Positions 17,609-26,440 of a DNA stretch of 64,000 bases are shown here, piece after piece. The first letter of the stretch is position 1, and each line of letters begins with the position of its first letter. Under the pieces are notes generated by a model. The model did not search any database, was not told where the DNA came from, and worked only from the letters and a program-made list of their open reading frames with translations. Source of the stretch: Bacillota bacterium (lineage in GTDB: Bacteria > Bacillota > Clostridia > Christensenellales > SZUA-584); the NCBI GenBank assembly GCA_023390815.1, contig JAEWCC010000007.1, positions 1-64,000 of the forward strand. The letters run 5' to 3'. The position numbers and the translations under genes were made by a program.

Positions 17609-18784
17609 TTATGCTTCGTAGCAGTCCAAGAGTACGGCCAAAACCTCTTCGGTGTTCAACGCAGTTCCTTCAGGGTTCTGTGTAATTTTCTTTGCAATAA
17701 GCGGCAATATTGATTTGTCCAGGCCAAGGTCCTTCAGGGTGACAGGCATCCCCCACTTGTTAAAGTGCTCTTTGAGCCTATTAATGCCCATTTCACCGAA
17801 CGCGGAATCCGACATATTGCCCTGTTCAAGCCCAAATACACGTTTTGCAAACTTCACAAATTTTGCAGGATTCTTTTTATTGAGATGCTTAAGCCATGCT
17901 ACATGGGCAACGGCCAGGCCAGCGCCATGAGCACAGTCCGTAATCGCGCCGATGTCGTGTTCGATGGTGTGTGCATCCCACGGTTTTCCGGCTCTGCCAA
18001 CATCGGCCCAGCCGTTTATCGCAATCGTGGCCGCCCAGCTCAAGTTAGCCCGATGAACCAGGTTCTCCAGATCGTCCAGAACGCCTTCCGATTCGATGAC
18101 CGTCCTGATAATGCCTTCACCGATCGCATCCTGAATCGGTGTATTGAGTTCATCATCAAAGTAAGGCTCCATCACGTGAGATATGATGTCGGCCATGCCA
18201 CATGCTGTCACGTATTTCGGCAGGGTTTTCTGCAATTCTGGATCAATGATGGCAAACTTCGGAAAACTGTGCTCGAAATGTGTTGACCATTTGCGCCAGT
18301 TTGCCGGGTCCTTGTCGCGGTCGTTCGTGACAACACAGTTTACATTCATTTCGGAGCCTGTCGCCGCAATCGTGGATACCGCGCCAATCGGCAATGAATT
18401 TGCAGCCTGTCTCTTTAATTCGAAGAAGTCCCATATATCGCCGTCATCCAAAGCACCGTAAGCGATCGCTTTTGCAGAGTCTATACAGCTGCCGCCGCCC
18501 ACTGGGATCACCACATCAATGCCCACTTCTTTGCAGATCTTTATGCCTTCCTCAATCTTTGTGAGCTTCGGGTTTGCCGTTACGCCGTTCAATTCATAAA
18601 CGGTCATTCCGGCTTCTTCCATGAGCTTTTTTGCCTTGGCGTAAACACCCAGCTTTTCAAGCGGGCCGTCCATTTTTACCAAAAGCGCTTTTTTACCCAG
18701 TTTCGATGCGTAATTTCCAAGGTTGTTAAACTCTCCAATTCCGAAGTAGACCCGAGTAGGATTGTAATAGCTAAAATTCTTCAT
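17609..18784 (-). CDS. Iron-containing alcohol dehydrogenase (BDH-like)
   Basis: This 391-residue group III alcohol dehydrogenase reduces aldehydes or oxidises alcohols with NAD(P)H. It starts NFSYYNPTRVYFGIG like butanol dehydrogenases and has GGGSCIDSAKAIA near 96. Metal ligands are visible: Asp and His in ADIISHVME (near 196), then His residues in DCAHGAGLAVAHVAWLKH (near 265-280). GGAGGT precedes the ATG. It is downstream of the sugar permease gene. In the inferred pathway it can reduce acetaldehyde to ethanol and regenerate NAD+, but it lacks an obvious encapsulation helix, so it may work outside the shell. Confidence 0.92.
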   Translation of the reverse strand: MKNFSYYNPTRVYFGIGEFNNLGNYASKLGKKALLVKMDGPLEKLGVYAKAKKLMEEAGMTVYELNGVTANPKLTKIEEGIKICKEVGIDVVIPVGGGSCIDSAKAIAYGALDDGDIWDFFELKRQAANSLPIGAVSTIAATGSEMNVNCVVTNDRDKDPANWRKWSTHFEHSFPKFAIIDPELQKTLPKYVTACGMADIISHVMEPYFDDELNTPIQDAIGEGIIRTVIESEGVLDDLENLVHRANLSWAATIAINGWADVGRAGKPWDAHTIEHDIGAITDCAHGAGLAVAHVAWLKHLNKKNPAKFVKFAKRVFGLEQGNMSDSAFGEMGINRLKEHFNKWGMPVTLKDLGLDKSILPLIAKKITQNPEGTALNTEEVLAVLLDCYEA

Positions 18785-18829
18785 ACAGTACCTCCATTTT
18801 ATAAAAGTTTGGTTTAAGCTTTACTTGAT

Positions 18830-19852
18830 TTAAGCTTTACTGAGTTGTATCCTTGCTTTCTGTTTACGCTGCTGGCTTAAGAAGTCAATGGACACTGCCA
18901 ATAACAAAATGGCACCCGAAATTAGATCCTGCCAATATACAGAGACGCTTAGCAAGACAAGACCGTTGTTGATAAGGTTGAGCATCACAATACCAAGAAC
19001 CGCACCTAATATGGAGCCCTCGCCACCTGTTAAACTTGTTCCACCGATTATACATGCCGAAATCACGCGCATCTCGCTGCCTAACCCAGCGTTTGGTGTC
19101 GCAACTTTAAATCTGGACAGAGAGATTACGCCAGCCAACCCCGCAAGCAGAGCCGATGCAATATGGACGCCAAGCTTCACATTCGATGTATTGATACCAC
19201 TCAGCAACGCGGCTTTTTGATTAGACCCTGTGTAATAGATCTTTCTCATAAACCCGGCATTGTTAAGCAATAATGCTGCGATTGTCGCCAGGATAGCCAG
19301 AATAATCACAAACGTCGGAATACCGAATAAGTTTCCGGCTCCAAGGAAGGTGAAGGCTTCACCCGGTTCAGGAAGCGAAACCGGCGATCCTTGTGATACC
19401 ACATAGCCGACGCCTCTTGACATGTTCATCACACCCAAGGTGGTGATCATCGCATTCAGACCCACCTTGCCGATAAACAAGCCGTTGATTAACCCGCATA
19501 TACCCGCATACACCAATGCGATCAACGATGCAACCCAAATATTCATGCCAGATTTCAGAAATAGCGTGCCTGCAATAACCATGGATGCCGCCATCACAGA
19601 ACCGACTGACAAATCAATTCCGCCAGTCAAAAGCACCAGGCACATACCGATAGCCATGATACCATCAGAGGAAAGGCCCAGCGCCGTGGTGGATAAATTT
19701 GCCGAGCCGAGAAAATATGGAGATACGGATGTAAGAATAACTGCGATCACAACGATCACTAAAAAAACCGTCGTCCCGCGATACGCAATCATTTTACGGA
19801 GAAGACTTTGCCTCTCACTGGTTTCACTCACTATTCTGTTCATTTTATTCAC
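18830..19852 (-). CDS. Sugar ABC transporter permease, RbsC type
   Basis: This 340-residue membrane protein has about 8-10 hydrophobic segments and the family blocks LLTGGIDLSVGSVMA near 75 and CIIGGTSLTGGEGSILGAVLG near 260. The GTG start at 19852 has GGGAG 6 bases upstream and overlaps the end of the ATPase gene by 8 bases, a sign of tight coupling. With the ATPase and receptor genes upstream it forms a complete second importer in the window. Ligand not identifiable. Confidence 0.93.
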   Translation of the reverse strand: MNKMNRIVSETSERQSLLRKMIAYRGTTVFLVIVVIAVILTSVSPYFLGSANLSTTALGLSSDGIMAIGMCLVLLTGGIDLSVGSVMAASMVIAGTLFLKSGMNIWVASLIALVYAGICGLINGLFIGKVGLNAMITTLGVMNMSRGVGYVVSQGSPVSLPEPGEAFTFLGAGNLFGIPTFVIILAILATIAALLLNNAGFMRKIYYTGSNQKAALLSGINTSNVKLGVHIASALLAGLAGVISLSRFKVATPNAGLGSEMRVISACIIGGTSLTGGEGSILGAVLGIVMLNLINNGLVLLSVSVYWQDLISGAILLLAVSIDFLSQQRKQKARIQLSKA

Positions 19853-21371
19853 CTATTCTCCCGTTATTGCAACCATTTGCATGCTCGTTTGATGCATATG
19901 TGATGACGGTTTCTTCACACAAATCCCCTTGCGTTAATTCTCCGGTGATAACCCCTTCATGCAACACGATGACTCGATCGGACATGCCGATAATCTCAGG
20001 AAGCTCCGACGAAATGATAACAACCTGAATACCACTGTCCGAAAGCTGTCTTAACATGTTGTGTATTTCCGATTTGGCTCCCACATCAATACCCCTTGTG
20101 GGTTCGTCCATCACCAGCAGCTTCGGGTCTGTAGCAAGCCATTTACCGATCATCACTTTCTGCTGGTTACCGCCTGAAAGGCTGGCAACCTTGTGTCTTT
20201 GAGAGGCGATCTTGATATTGAGCTCATTCACGTATCTTTGGCATAAGCTTGCTTCTTTTTTTCGGTCCAGCATTGCGCCGCGTTGGACATTCTCGAGCTT
20301 TGCTGCCGATATATTCTGATATATGGGAAGCTCAAGGAACAAGCCCTGAAGCTTTCTGTCCTCTGTTAGATACGCAAATCCAGCATCAATGGCATCTCTG
20401 TAGCTGGTAAGATTCATTTTTTTGCCCTGATAAAATACCTCTCCGCACTCGCAGGTATCAATGCCGAGTATGGCGCGCCATAGCTCTGTTCTTCCGGCTC
20501 CTACAAGGCCATAAAAGCCGAGTATTTCGCCCTTTTTGATTTCAAAACTGATATCTTTAAATAAACCGGCGCTGCTGAAGTTCTTTACTTCAAAGACCTT
20601 TTCTCCAATGGTTTGGCACTTCTGCGGAAACAGGTTGTCAATATTGCGCCCCACCATCATGCGAATGATCCCTTCGCTGGTTACGTCTTTTGTTTCGACC
20701 GTATCCACATAGTTTCCATCCTTCAGCACAGTGCAGGTCTCACACAACCGGAATATTTCGGGGATACGGTGGCTGATATAGAGGACGCTGATACCCCTCT
20801 TTTTAATGTCGTCTATGATGTTAAAAAGCGTCTCAGCCTCGCCTTCCGTCAGTGATGACGTTGGCTCATCAAATATGATCAGCTGACAATCAAGCGACAG
20901 CGCCTTGGCAATCTCCACAATCTGTTGCTGTGCTGTGCTCAGTGCCCCGACAAGGGCATTGGGAGAAAAGGTGACACCGAAAAGATTCAGCAGTTTCTTT
21001 GTATCACTGTAAAGCTTTTTTTTATTGATAGCCCCTAACTTGCTTTGGGGCAATCTGCCCATGAATATATTTTCGCTTACACTCATATGCGGGCAAACAC
21101 ACAGTTCCTGATGCACAAAGCCAATTCCGGCTTTTTGTGATTCCGTTGGATTATTAAAGCTGACTTCTTTGCCCTTGAACGTGATTTTTCCGGCATCAGG
21201 TTTGTAAACACCGGATATTATATTCATCAGCGTTGATTTTCCCGCCCCGTTTTCACCGACCAGTGCGCTGCATTGCCCCTTTAGCGCCTGTAAATGAACA
21301 TTATTCAGAGCCAGTGTGCCGGGAAAGTGTTTTACTATACCTTCAACACTCAATACCACTTCACAACTCAA
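19845..21371 (-). CDS. Sugar ABC transporter ATP-binding protein, RbsA/MglA type
   Basis: This 508-residue fused double ATPase has Walker A GENGAGKST near 40, LSTAQQQ signature, FDEPTSSL, then a second half with GLVGAGRTE and LSGGNQQKV. The start is TTG at 21371, with GGAGGGG about 7 bases upstream. It is 105 bases after the receptor stop, the two being separated by a strong hairpin, and overlaps the permease gene. It is paralogous to the ATPase at 986-2500 but clearly diverged, so the two importers probably carry different sugars. Confidence 0.95.
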   Translation of the reverse strand: MSCEVVLSVEGIVKHFPGTLALNNVHLQALKGQCSALVGENGAGKSTLMNIISGVYKPDAGKITFKGKEVSFNNPTESQKAGIGFVHQELCVCPHMSVSENIFMGRLPQSKLGAINKKKLYSDTKKLLNLFGVTFSPNALVGALSTAQQQIVEIAKALSLDCQLIIFDEPTSSLTEGEAETLFNIIDDIKKRGISVLYISHRIPEIFRLCETCTVLKDGNYVDTVETKDVTSEGIIRMMVGRNIDNLFPQKCQTIGEKVFEVKNFSSAGLFKDISFEIKKGEILGFYGLVGAGRTELWRAILGIDTCECGEVFYQGKKMNLTSYRDAIDAGFAYLTEDRKLQGLFLELPIYQNISAAKLENVQRGAMLDRKKEASLCQRYVNELNIKIASQRHKVASLSGGNQQKVMIGKWLATDPKLLVMDEPTRGIDVGAKSEIHNMLRQLSDSGIQVVIISSELPEIIGMSDRVIVLHEGVITGELTQGDLCEETVITYASNEHANGCNNGRIGE

Positions 21372-21409
21372 GAATATCCCCTCCTGTCTGGTTAATCATT
21401 CATCTTACC

Positions 21410-21445
21410 CCTTAACCCCGCACACATTTACGTACGGGGTTAAGG
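21410..21445 (-). terminator. Intercistronic hairpin between receptor and ATPase genes
   Basis: CCTTAACCCCG (21410-21420) pairs perfectly with CGGGGTTAAGG (21435-21445). As at 2527-2558, it lies after the receptor gene and before the ATPase gene, an arrangement usually linked to higher receptor expression. Confidence 0.6.
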
Positions 21446-21476
21446 AAAGATGCTTTTTTACTATTCTCTTGAGCTG

Positions 21477-22553
21477 TTATTCTGCCGGCATGTAGTACGA
21501 TTCTACATTCTCGGCCGTAACAACGGTAACACCCGTGTCGATTGTAGGCGGAAGCGGATTGATTCCAAATTCTTTCCATCCCTCTACCGGGTTAAAGTTG
21601 CCGCAGCCACCATTGACGTTGAACAGCAGTTGGAAGCTCCACCACCCCATGTTGTATGTGCCCTGTGCGATTGAGCCGCTCAGAACGCCTTCTTTAATCA
21701 GGTCAAGCGTACCTGTATCGGTATCAAACGCAATGATCTTGATAGCACCGGCTTTGCCGGCTTCCTTGACCGCAGTCGCTGCACCAACGCCAGCAGACGA
21801 GTCGGAAGCGAAAATACCAACGATGTTCGGATTAGCCTGAAGCATACTGGCGGTCACTTTCGCGCCTTCAGTCTGGTCCAGATTGCCGTTGACGATCTGA
21901 ACGATCTTAACTTCCGGATACATTGCAGCCATCGTATCGCTGAAACCGTCTACGCGCTCCTGCAGGTTTGAAAGACCGGGCACCTGCAGCACGCCGACCT
22001 CGCCCTTGCCACCAATCTGCTCGCCCAGCGCCTTGGCCGCTACTGTGCCCGCATAATAGTTGCCGGTGCCGAGGAACGTATAACGCTTGGAGTCCTTGGA
22101 ATCCGCATCATACGTCACAACCGGGATACCCTGTTCAATCGCTTTGTCGATAGAACCCTTCAGCGCATCAGCGTTTACGCACGATACCGCGATGCCTTTG
22201 GGGTTCTTCGCAATAACCTGCTCCAGCACTGTGACTTCGGCATTCACGTCAGTACCCTGGGATCCCATGTAGATCGCGGTAACGCCTGCTTCTTTTGCTG
22301 CGGCTTCAAAGCCTGCAAAGCAGCCCTTGAAATAATCAGCACCGGCGAAGAACGAAACCATGTAATACTCACCATTAGCCGATTCAGGAGCACTATCGAC
22401 GGCCGGTGCTTCCGCCACTTCGCTGTTCGAAGCTTCTGCCGGTTTGTCAGATGCGGCCGTACTGTTCGCAACGGGTGCTGATGTACAGCCTGTAATTACA
22501 AGCGTCAGAACCATTACGAGGCAAATCACCATAGCCAAATTCCACTTTCTCAT
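21477..22553 (-). CDS. Sugar ABC transporter substrate-binding lipoprotein
   Basis: This 358-residue receptor has a lipoprotein signal peptide with lipobox VITGC (cysteine near 23), an Ala/Ser/Glu-rich linker to about 58, and a Peripla_BP_4 domain starting YYMVSFFAGADYFKG. The ATG at 22553 has GGAGG 6 bases upstream; an in-frame start at 22628 lacks one. It is the first gene of the operon running to 15555. Its promoter region shares a motif with the SorC regulator promoter, linking uptake to the microcompartment genes. Ligand unknown; a pentose or deoxy-sugar fits the context. Confidence 0.92.
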   Translation of the reverse strand: MRKWNLAMVICLVMVLTLVITGCTSAPVANSTAASDKPAEASNSEVAEAPAVDSAPESANGEYYMVSFFAGADYFKGCFAGFEAAAKEAGVTAIYMGSQGTDVNAEVTVLEQVIAKNPKGIAVSCVNADALKGSIDKAIEQGIPVVTYDADSKDSKRYTFLGTGNYYAGTVAAKALGEQIGGKGEVGVLQVPGLSNLQERVDGFSDTMAAMYPEVKIVQIVNGNLDQTEGAKVTASMLQANPNIVGIFASDSSAGVGAATAVKEAGKAGAIKIIAFDTDTGTLDLIKEGVLSGSIAQGTYNMGWWSFQLLFNVNGGCGNFNPVEGWKEFGINPLPPTIDTGVTVVTAENVESYYMPAE

Positions 22554-22696
22554 TTCAATCCTCCGTAATATTTTTTTTACTTGTTGACCAAGTAAACTAA
22601 TATGCAAATTTGTAAATGGGTGTTTCATTCATGACTATCAAATATGCTTATAGTGTAATTGGCAGGTAATCAATCGTCTTTACGTTTATTTAACTT

Positions 22697-22723
22697 GTTT
22701 AAGGTTTGTTGAAATAAATTTTG
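22697..22723 (-). promoter_or_regulatory. SorC/DeoR-like operator shared with the regulator's own promoter
   Basis: Bases 22697-22720 match 37443-37466 at 22 of 24 positions (GTTTAAGGTTT, then TTGAA, then TAAATT). The TTGAA-N2-AAATTT part (22709-22723) also matches further sites before the SorC-family gene. The motif sits about 145 bases upstream of the receptor start and suggests joint control of uptake and microcompartment operons. Confidence 0.55.
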
Positions 22724-22737
22724 TGCCATGAAAAAAA

Positions 22738-22761
22738 TACCCATTGATTTATCAACGGGTA
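22738..22761 (-). terminator. Hairpin after the microcompartment operon
   Basis: TACCCATTGAT pairs, with one mismatch, with ATCAACGGGTA across a very short loop, about 50 bases past the SMP-30 stop on the minus strand. It is followed there by a run of T (GGGTATTTTTTTC), the form of a rho-independent terminator. It separates the microcompartment operon from the transport operon. Confidence 0.7.
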
Positions 22762-22811
22762 ATTAAGAAGTGCTTTTGGATTTTATACATGAGCTAAATG
22801 AGTCATGTACG

Positions 22812-23807
22812 CTATTCGAGACTCAATTCCGACATCGTACAGGGCAGCTCGTGTGCTGAGTTATTGAAAAAAGGATCATCAACAACCGTATCGAAACACG
22901 AAACAACAATTTTTCCTTGCCATATTACTGGCTCTCCTGGCTGATCCAGCCTGCCATCAAACCCGTCGCAATCGGGGCTTTGTGCGATACGGGTGACTTT
23001 GCCATCAGCCCAGTCGATTTTGGCGATGGCGTTAGCGCCAAAGTCCGCCATATAGAAGGCACCCTTTTTGTCGGAAATCATGCCGTCCGTCGTCTTAAGA
23101 TTCTTTTCATCCTTTGCCCAAACCTTATTTGAAATCACATGATCATGACTATCAAATGTGATCTTGTTAATTTCGCCGTCACCGAAGTTGCCGACATAAA
23201 GATTGCCGTCGTTATCAAATTCGATACCATCGGCACCATATTGGCATAAAGGATTCCTCGTAATAAAGGTTGCAATGATATTTTCATCATCCAGCGTATT
23301 ATTGACAATTACGTTCTCGTCATCCAGACGAAAACGATAAACGGAACTGACCATGAGTCCTGTTTCATGCTTGACCTTGGTCATCAAACTGTTGGTGACA
23401 TACATATAATCGCCCTTAATACGAACACCGTTAGGATGCTCCATGCTTCTGGCCACCACGGTAAACTTGGTGAGCTTATCGTCAACCATACGTATTCTAA
23501 GCATTCTGCTTTTAAACTGAAGCTCCGGCTTATTTGTCCAACCAACGTTGTCACAAACATAAACATCGCCGTCAGGGCCAAATTCGATGCCCATAGGCCG
23601 TGAACTCCCCGTCTCTTCTTCAACCGGAACGTCCAGCCACTTCGATATTTTCTTATGACGATCGATCTTAACAAGACAACCCCGATAGGACAGATCCGCA
23701 AAGTTTGGGCAGGCCAGAATGAGATCGCCTTGTTTATTGATAGCCATACCATCAGGAGTCACAACATATTCTTCCGGCAATAGCGTAAAAAGTTTCGGAG
23801 TTTGCAT
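22812..23807 (-). CDS. SMP-30/gluconolactonase-like beta-propeller protein
   Basis: This 331-residue protein has the repeating blades of the SMP-30/gluconolaconase/LRE family: PDGMAINKQGDLILA near 20, GIEFGPDGDVYVCDN near 75, HPNGVRIKGDYMYVTN near 125 and DGIEFDNDGNLYVGNFG near 195. These enzymes hydrolyse sugar lactones using a bound metal. No signal peptide is seen, so it is cytoplasmic. The ATG at 23807 has GAGGTG close upstream; a TTG 12 bases earlier is less likely. It is the last gene of the microcompartment operon, before the terminator at 22738. A lactonase suggests an oxidised sugar intermediate, produced by one of the zinc dehydrogenases. Confidence 0.85.
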   Translation of the reverse strand: MQTPKLFTLLPEEYVVTPDGMAINKQGDLILACPNFADLSYRGCLVKIDRHKKISKWLDVPVEEETGSSRPMGIEFGPDGDVYVCDNVGWTNKPELQFKSRMLRIRMVDDKLTKFTVVARSMEHPNGVRIKGDYMYVTNSLMTKVKHETGLMVSSVYRFRLDDENVIVNNTLDDENIIATFITRNPLCQYGADGIEFDNDGNLYVGNFGDGEINKITFDSHDHVISNKVWAKDEKNLKTTDGMISDKKGAFYMADFGANAIAKIDWADGKVTRIAQSPDCDGFDGRLDQPGEPVIWQGKIVVSCFDTVVDDPFFNNSAHELPCTMSELSLE

Positions 23808-23893
23808 AATGCACCTCAATGATTAATTTTAATTATTGGATACCGGTTTGCATAACAAGACGATCCCATAAGATAGGTCCTCATATCACACAA

Positions 23894-24631
23894 TTAACCT
23901 TGGACAATCTGCACGGACGCGCTGCATCCCACTCGGTTTGCTCCCGCATCCAGCAGGTTCCTCACCGTTTCGGCATCCTTGATTCCCCCGTCTATCTTAA
24001 TACCAATGCCGCTTCCGATAATGGAGCGTACAAATTTGACATCGTCCTTGCATGCTTTTTTGCCGGTTAAAGCGTTGGAGATTTTAATATAATCAACGCC
24101 GCAGTCTTTAGCAATCGTCAGCGTCCTGATCCTTTCTTCTTCCGTTAAAAGGCCTTGTTCATAAATACCCTTCACCTTTGCCCTTCCGCCAACGACATTC
24201 AGCATTTCGCGCAAGTCTTTATCCACTGCGTCATAATCGCCCGATTTAATCGCTACGATCATCATAGAAATATCAAGCTCGGCTGCACCATTGATTATCG
24301 CTTCTTTAATCTCCGCGCACTTCGCCTTCGTTGAAGCCGCACCGTGAGGAAAACCAACAGGTGTGCAGACCCCGACACCACTTCCGCGCAGCAGTTCAAC
24401 CGCCATACTCACGTAATATGGCGATACGCAAACATTCGCAAATTGATATCTCTTTGCATCCATACACCCCTGGCGGATTGTTTCCGCACTCGTATCAGGA
24501 TTCAGCAGTGAATGTTCAATCGCACTGCTGATATCCGAAACGGACATAACCGGTATTTGCCCGTTTTGTGCCGTACCCAGCCGGGCAAATACGCTTTCCG
24601 TCACTTTTGCGACAATTGTATCTATATCCAT
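23894..24631 (-). CDS. deoC: DeoC-type aldolase, divergent paralog, microcompartment cargo
   Basis: This 245-residue class I aldolase belongs to the deoxyribose-phosphate aldolase family. The Schiff-base lysine is in DYIKISNAL, the second active-site lysine in GIKIDGGIKD, and the aspartate in AELDISMMIVAIKSG. Compared with the paralog at 33880 the surroundings differ (YIKISNAL versus FVKTSTGF; GCSASVQI in the phosphate-loop region versus GTSSGAKI), so substrate preference has probably shifted. The N-terminal extension MDIDTIVAKVTESVFARLG is a likely encapsulation helix, separated from the core by a short linker. AGGTG precedes the ATG at 24631. It is directly after an EutN-type shell gene. 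Confidence 0.85.
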   Translation of the reverse strand: MDIDTIVAKVTESVFARLGTAQNGQIPVMSVSDISSAIEHSLLNPDTSAETIRQGCMDAKRYQFANVCVSPYYVSMAVELLRGSGVGVCTPVGFPHGAASTKAKCAEIKEAIINGAAELDISMMIVAIKSGDYDAVDKDLREMLNVVGGRAKVKGIYEQGLLTEEERIRTLTIAKDCGVDYIKISNALTGKKACKDDVKFVRSIIGSGIGIKIDGGIKDAETVRNLLDAGANRVGCSASVQIVQG

Positions 24632-24650
24632 TTTTATCACCTGCCTTAAA

Positions 24651-24938
24651 CTAAAACTGTTTCCTGCTGCTTTTGACCGAAAAATGGTCAATCACACCGC
24701 ATATCGTCCAATCCGCAATCAAATCATTGTCATTAAAGAACATTTTTGTTGCACCACCGTCTTCGCATACCAACACCACATCGCCCGGACCGGAATCCGC
24801 GCAATCAAACGCAATCTGGCGCGGAGATATGGGGATACCGTCCAAATCGATATACTCAATGATCATGAGCTTATGGCCGCTGAATTTCTCATCCTTGATG
24901 GTGGAAACAACGTTACCGATGACCCTCGCAATTTTCAT
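24651..24938 (-). CDS. Microcompartment vertex protein, EutN/CcmL family
   Basis: This 95-residue pentamer-forming shell protein starts KIARVIGNVVSTIKDEKFSG, the typical EutN/CcmL opening, and has the DLDG...DSGPGDVVLVCEDG core. These proteins cap the shell vertices. It is one of three paralogs in this locus (also 25225 and 29254). It lies 12 bases after a BMC-H gene and 19 before the divergent deoC. Confidence 0.93.
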   Translation of the reverse strand: MKIARVIGNVVSTIKDEKFSGHKLMIIEYIDLDGIPISPRQIAFDCADSGPGDVVLVCEDGGATKMFFNDNDLIADWTICGVIDHFSVKSSRKQF

Positions 24939-24950
24939 CTTATGCCTTTA

Positions 24951-25223
24951 CTACTTTAACAAGATACCCTCTACATCGTCATGGGGCCGCGGAATCACAT
25001 GCGTGCTGTAAAGCTCTCCCACGCGCTTTGCGGCTGCCGCACCCGCGTCCACCGATGCCTTCACAGCGCCGACATCGCCTCTGACCATCACGGTCACGAG
25101 GCCCGAGCCGATCTTTTCCTTGCCGATCAATGTGACGTTTGCCGCCTTGACCATTGCGTCCGCTGCTTCGATCGCACCCACCAAACCCTTTGTCTCAACC
25201 ATACCAAGCGCCTGCTTTTCCAT
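24951..25223 (-). CDS. Microcompartment hexameric shell protein, BMC-H (PduA/EutM type)
   Basis: This 90-residue shell protein has the classic opening ALGMVETKGLVGAIEAADAM, the GSGLVTVMVRGDVGAVKASVDAG core and an IPRPHDDVEGIL end. It tiles the facets and its pore admits small metabolites. It is nearly identical to the paralogs at 25551 and 31309, suggesting recent duplication. AAGGAG lies 6-7 bases before the ATG. It is followed after 12 bases by a vertex-protein gene. Confidence 0.97.
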   Translation of the reverse strand: MEKQALGMVETKGLVGAIEAADAMVKAANVTLIGKEKIGSGLVTVMVRGDVGAVKASVDAGAAAAKRVGELYSTHVIPRPHDDVEGILLK

Positions 25224-25224
25224 T

Positions 25225-25521
25225 TTAAACTCCTTTCAAGACTGACGATAACGTCCATATGCTTTCATTCAATGAGTCAATAAAACCTACGATTGCCGCA
25301 TCCACCGGTACCAGGTCTTTACGCAATATCAGGCTGGCCTCTTTCGACCCAATCAGATAGACTTCATCATTTTTGCCCGCCTGACGGGTCGAGTCGGCAG
25401 CCACGATCACTTTCGATGGTTTGCCGTTTTCAATCACCTGCACAATAAGCAGCTTGATACCCAGAAGATTTTCATTTTTAACCGTTGAGACCACCGAACC
25501 GATCACTTTGCCGATATACAT
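25225..25521 (-). CDS. Microcompartment vertex protein, EutN/CcmL family
   Basis: This 98-residue pentameric shell protein starts YIGKVIGSVVSTVKNENLLGIKLLIV, with a core ADSTRQAGKNDEVYLIGSKEAS and an AAIVGFID segment. It ends one base before the next BMC-H start codon, so the two are probably translated together. It is more like the 29254 paralog in having a VGFID/IAIID segment than like the one at 24651. Confidence 0.93.
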   Translation of the reverse strand: MYIGKVIGSVVSTVKNENLLGIKLLIVQVIENGKPSKVIVAADSTRQAGKNDEVYLIGSKEASLILRKDLVPVDAAIVGFIDSLNESIWTLSSVLKGV

Positions 25522-25550
25522 GTCCTGTAACCTCGTAGACGCTGCTATGT

Positions 25551-25850
25551 TTATTTCTGCGGTTTTACCGGGCTTGCTTCCTTAGGCAATATGCCTTCCA
25601 CTTCATCGTGCGGGCGCGGAATCACATGCACGCTGACCAGTTCGCCAACCCGCTTGGCCGCTGCGGCACCCGCTTCTACGGCTGCCTTGACCGCACCCAC
25701 ATCACCTCTGACCATGACCGTCACAAGCCCGGAACCAATCTGTTCCTTACCGATCAGCCTGACATCTGCCGCTTTTACCATCGCGTCTGCGGCCTCAATT
25801 GAACCCACGAGACCTTTCGTCTCAACCATACCCAGTGCTTCCTTCATCAT
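25551..25850 (-). CDS. Microcompartment hexameric shell protein, BMC-H (PduA/EutM type)
   Basis: This 99-residue shell protein has opening EALGMVETKGLVGSIEAADAM and core GSGLVTVMVRGDVGAVKAAVEAG. It has a slightly longer C-terminal tail (PKEASPVKPQK) than the other two BMC-H proteins. AAAGGAG precedes a double ATG. It lies between the BMC-T and vertex-protein genes. Confidence 0.97.
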   Translation of the reverse strand: MMKEALGMVETKGLVGSIEAADAMVKAADVRLIGKEQIGSGLVTVMVRGDVGAVKAAVEAGAAAAKRVGELVSVHVIPRPHDEVEGILPKEASPVKPQK

Positions 25851-25880
25851 TTACGTATCTCTCCTTTTGGATAATCTGGT

Positions 25881-26426
25881 TTATAATATTGCCTGCAAAA
25901 TATCTGGATGCGGTGAGGGAATTACAACAGCCCCCGCGACCATTCCTTTGGTTTCTTCCAGGCCCTGCGCGCTTTGTACGGCAAACCGCACCGCCGCCAC
26001 ATCTCCTGTCGATATGATGAACGACTTTCCGCAAAGCCCCCGGCCTAAGCGGACTTCGATCAGTCGAATATCTGCTGCCTTCACCATCGTATCTGCGCAG
26101 ATCACCGCTGAAGCGAGTGAAAACATCTCAATAATTCCCAGTGCGCCTAAACCTTCCGTGTCCGTACAGGCATTCAGCGCGCCGATCACCTGTTCGTGAA
26201 TATTGGGAATGACGATGCTGTCGACGAGTACCGTACCCGCCATCTCCGCTCCGGCATCCACCGATGCTTTGACCGCAGCAACACTGCCCGAAACAATCAC
26301 GATGTGTTTTCCCGCGCAAACCGTCTGCGCTGTTTCAAGCTTCACATCCGCAGCCTTGAGCATGGCGTCTCCCGCTTCAATACCCCTCGGTATGCAATTT
26401 GTTTCGATCATCCCTAATGCGTTCAA
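25881..26426 (-). CDS. Tandem-domain microcompartment shell protein, BMC-T
   Basis: This 181-residue protein carries two BMC domains in one chain: NALGMIETN...AGKHIVIVSGSVAAVKASVDAG (about 1-85) and ALGIIEMF...GKSFIISTGDVAAVRFAVQSA (about 95-180). Three chains make one pseudohexameric tile, often with a gated pore. The TTG at 26426 is preferred because AAAGGAG lies 7 bases upstream; the ATG at 26432 directly abuts that site. No PduT-type Fe-S cysteine is visible at the domain junction. It is 8-14 bases downstream of pduS. Confidence 0.93.
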   Translation of the reverse strand: MNALGMIETNCIPRGIEAGDAMLKAADVKLETAQTVCAGKHIVIVSGSVAAVKASVDAGAEMAGTVLVDSIVIPNIHEQVIGALNACTDTEGLGALGIIEMFSLASAVICADTMVKAADIRLIEVRLGRGLCGKSFIISTGDVAAVRFAVQSAQGLEETKGMVAGAVVIPSPHPDILQAIL

Positions 26427-26440
26427 GACCATTCTCCTTT

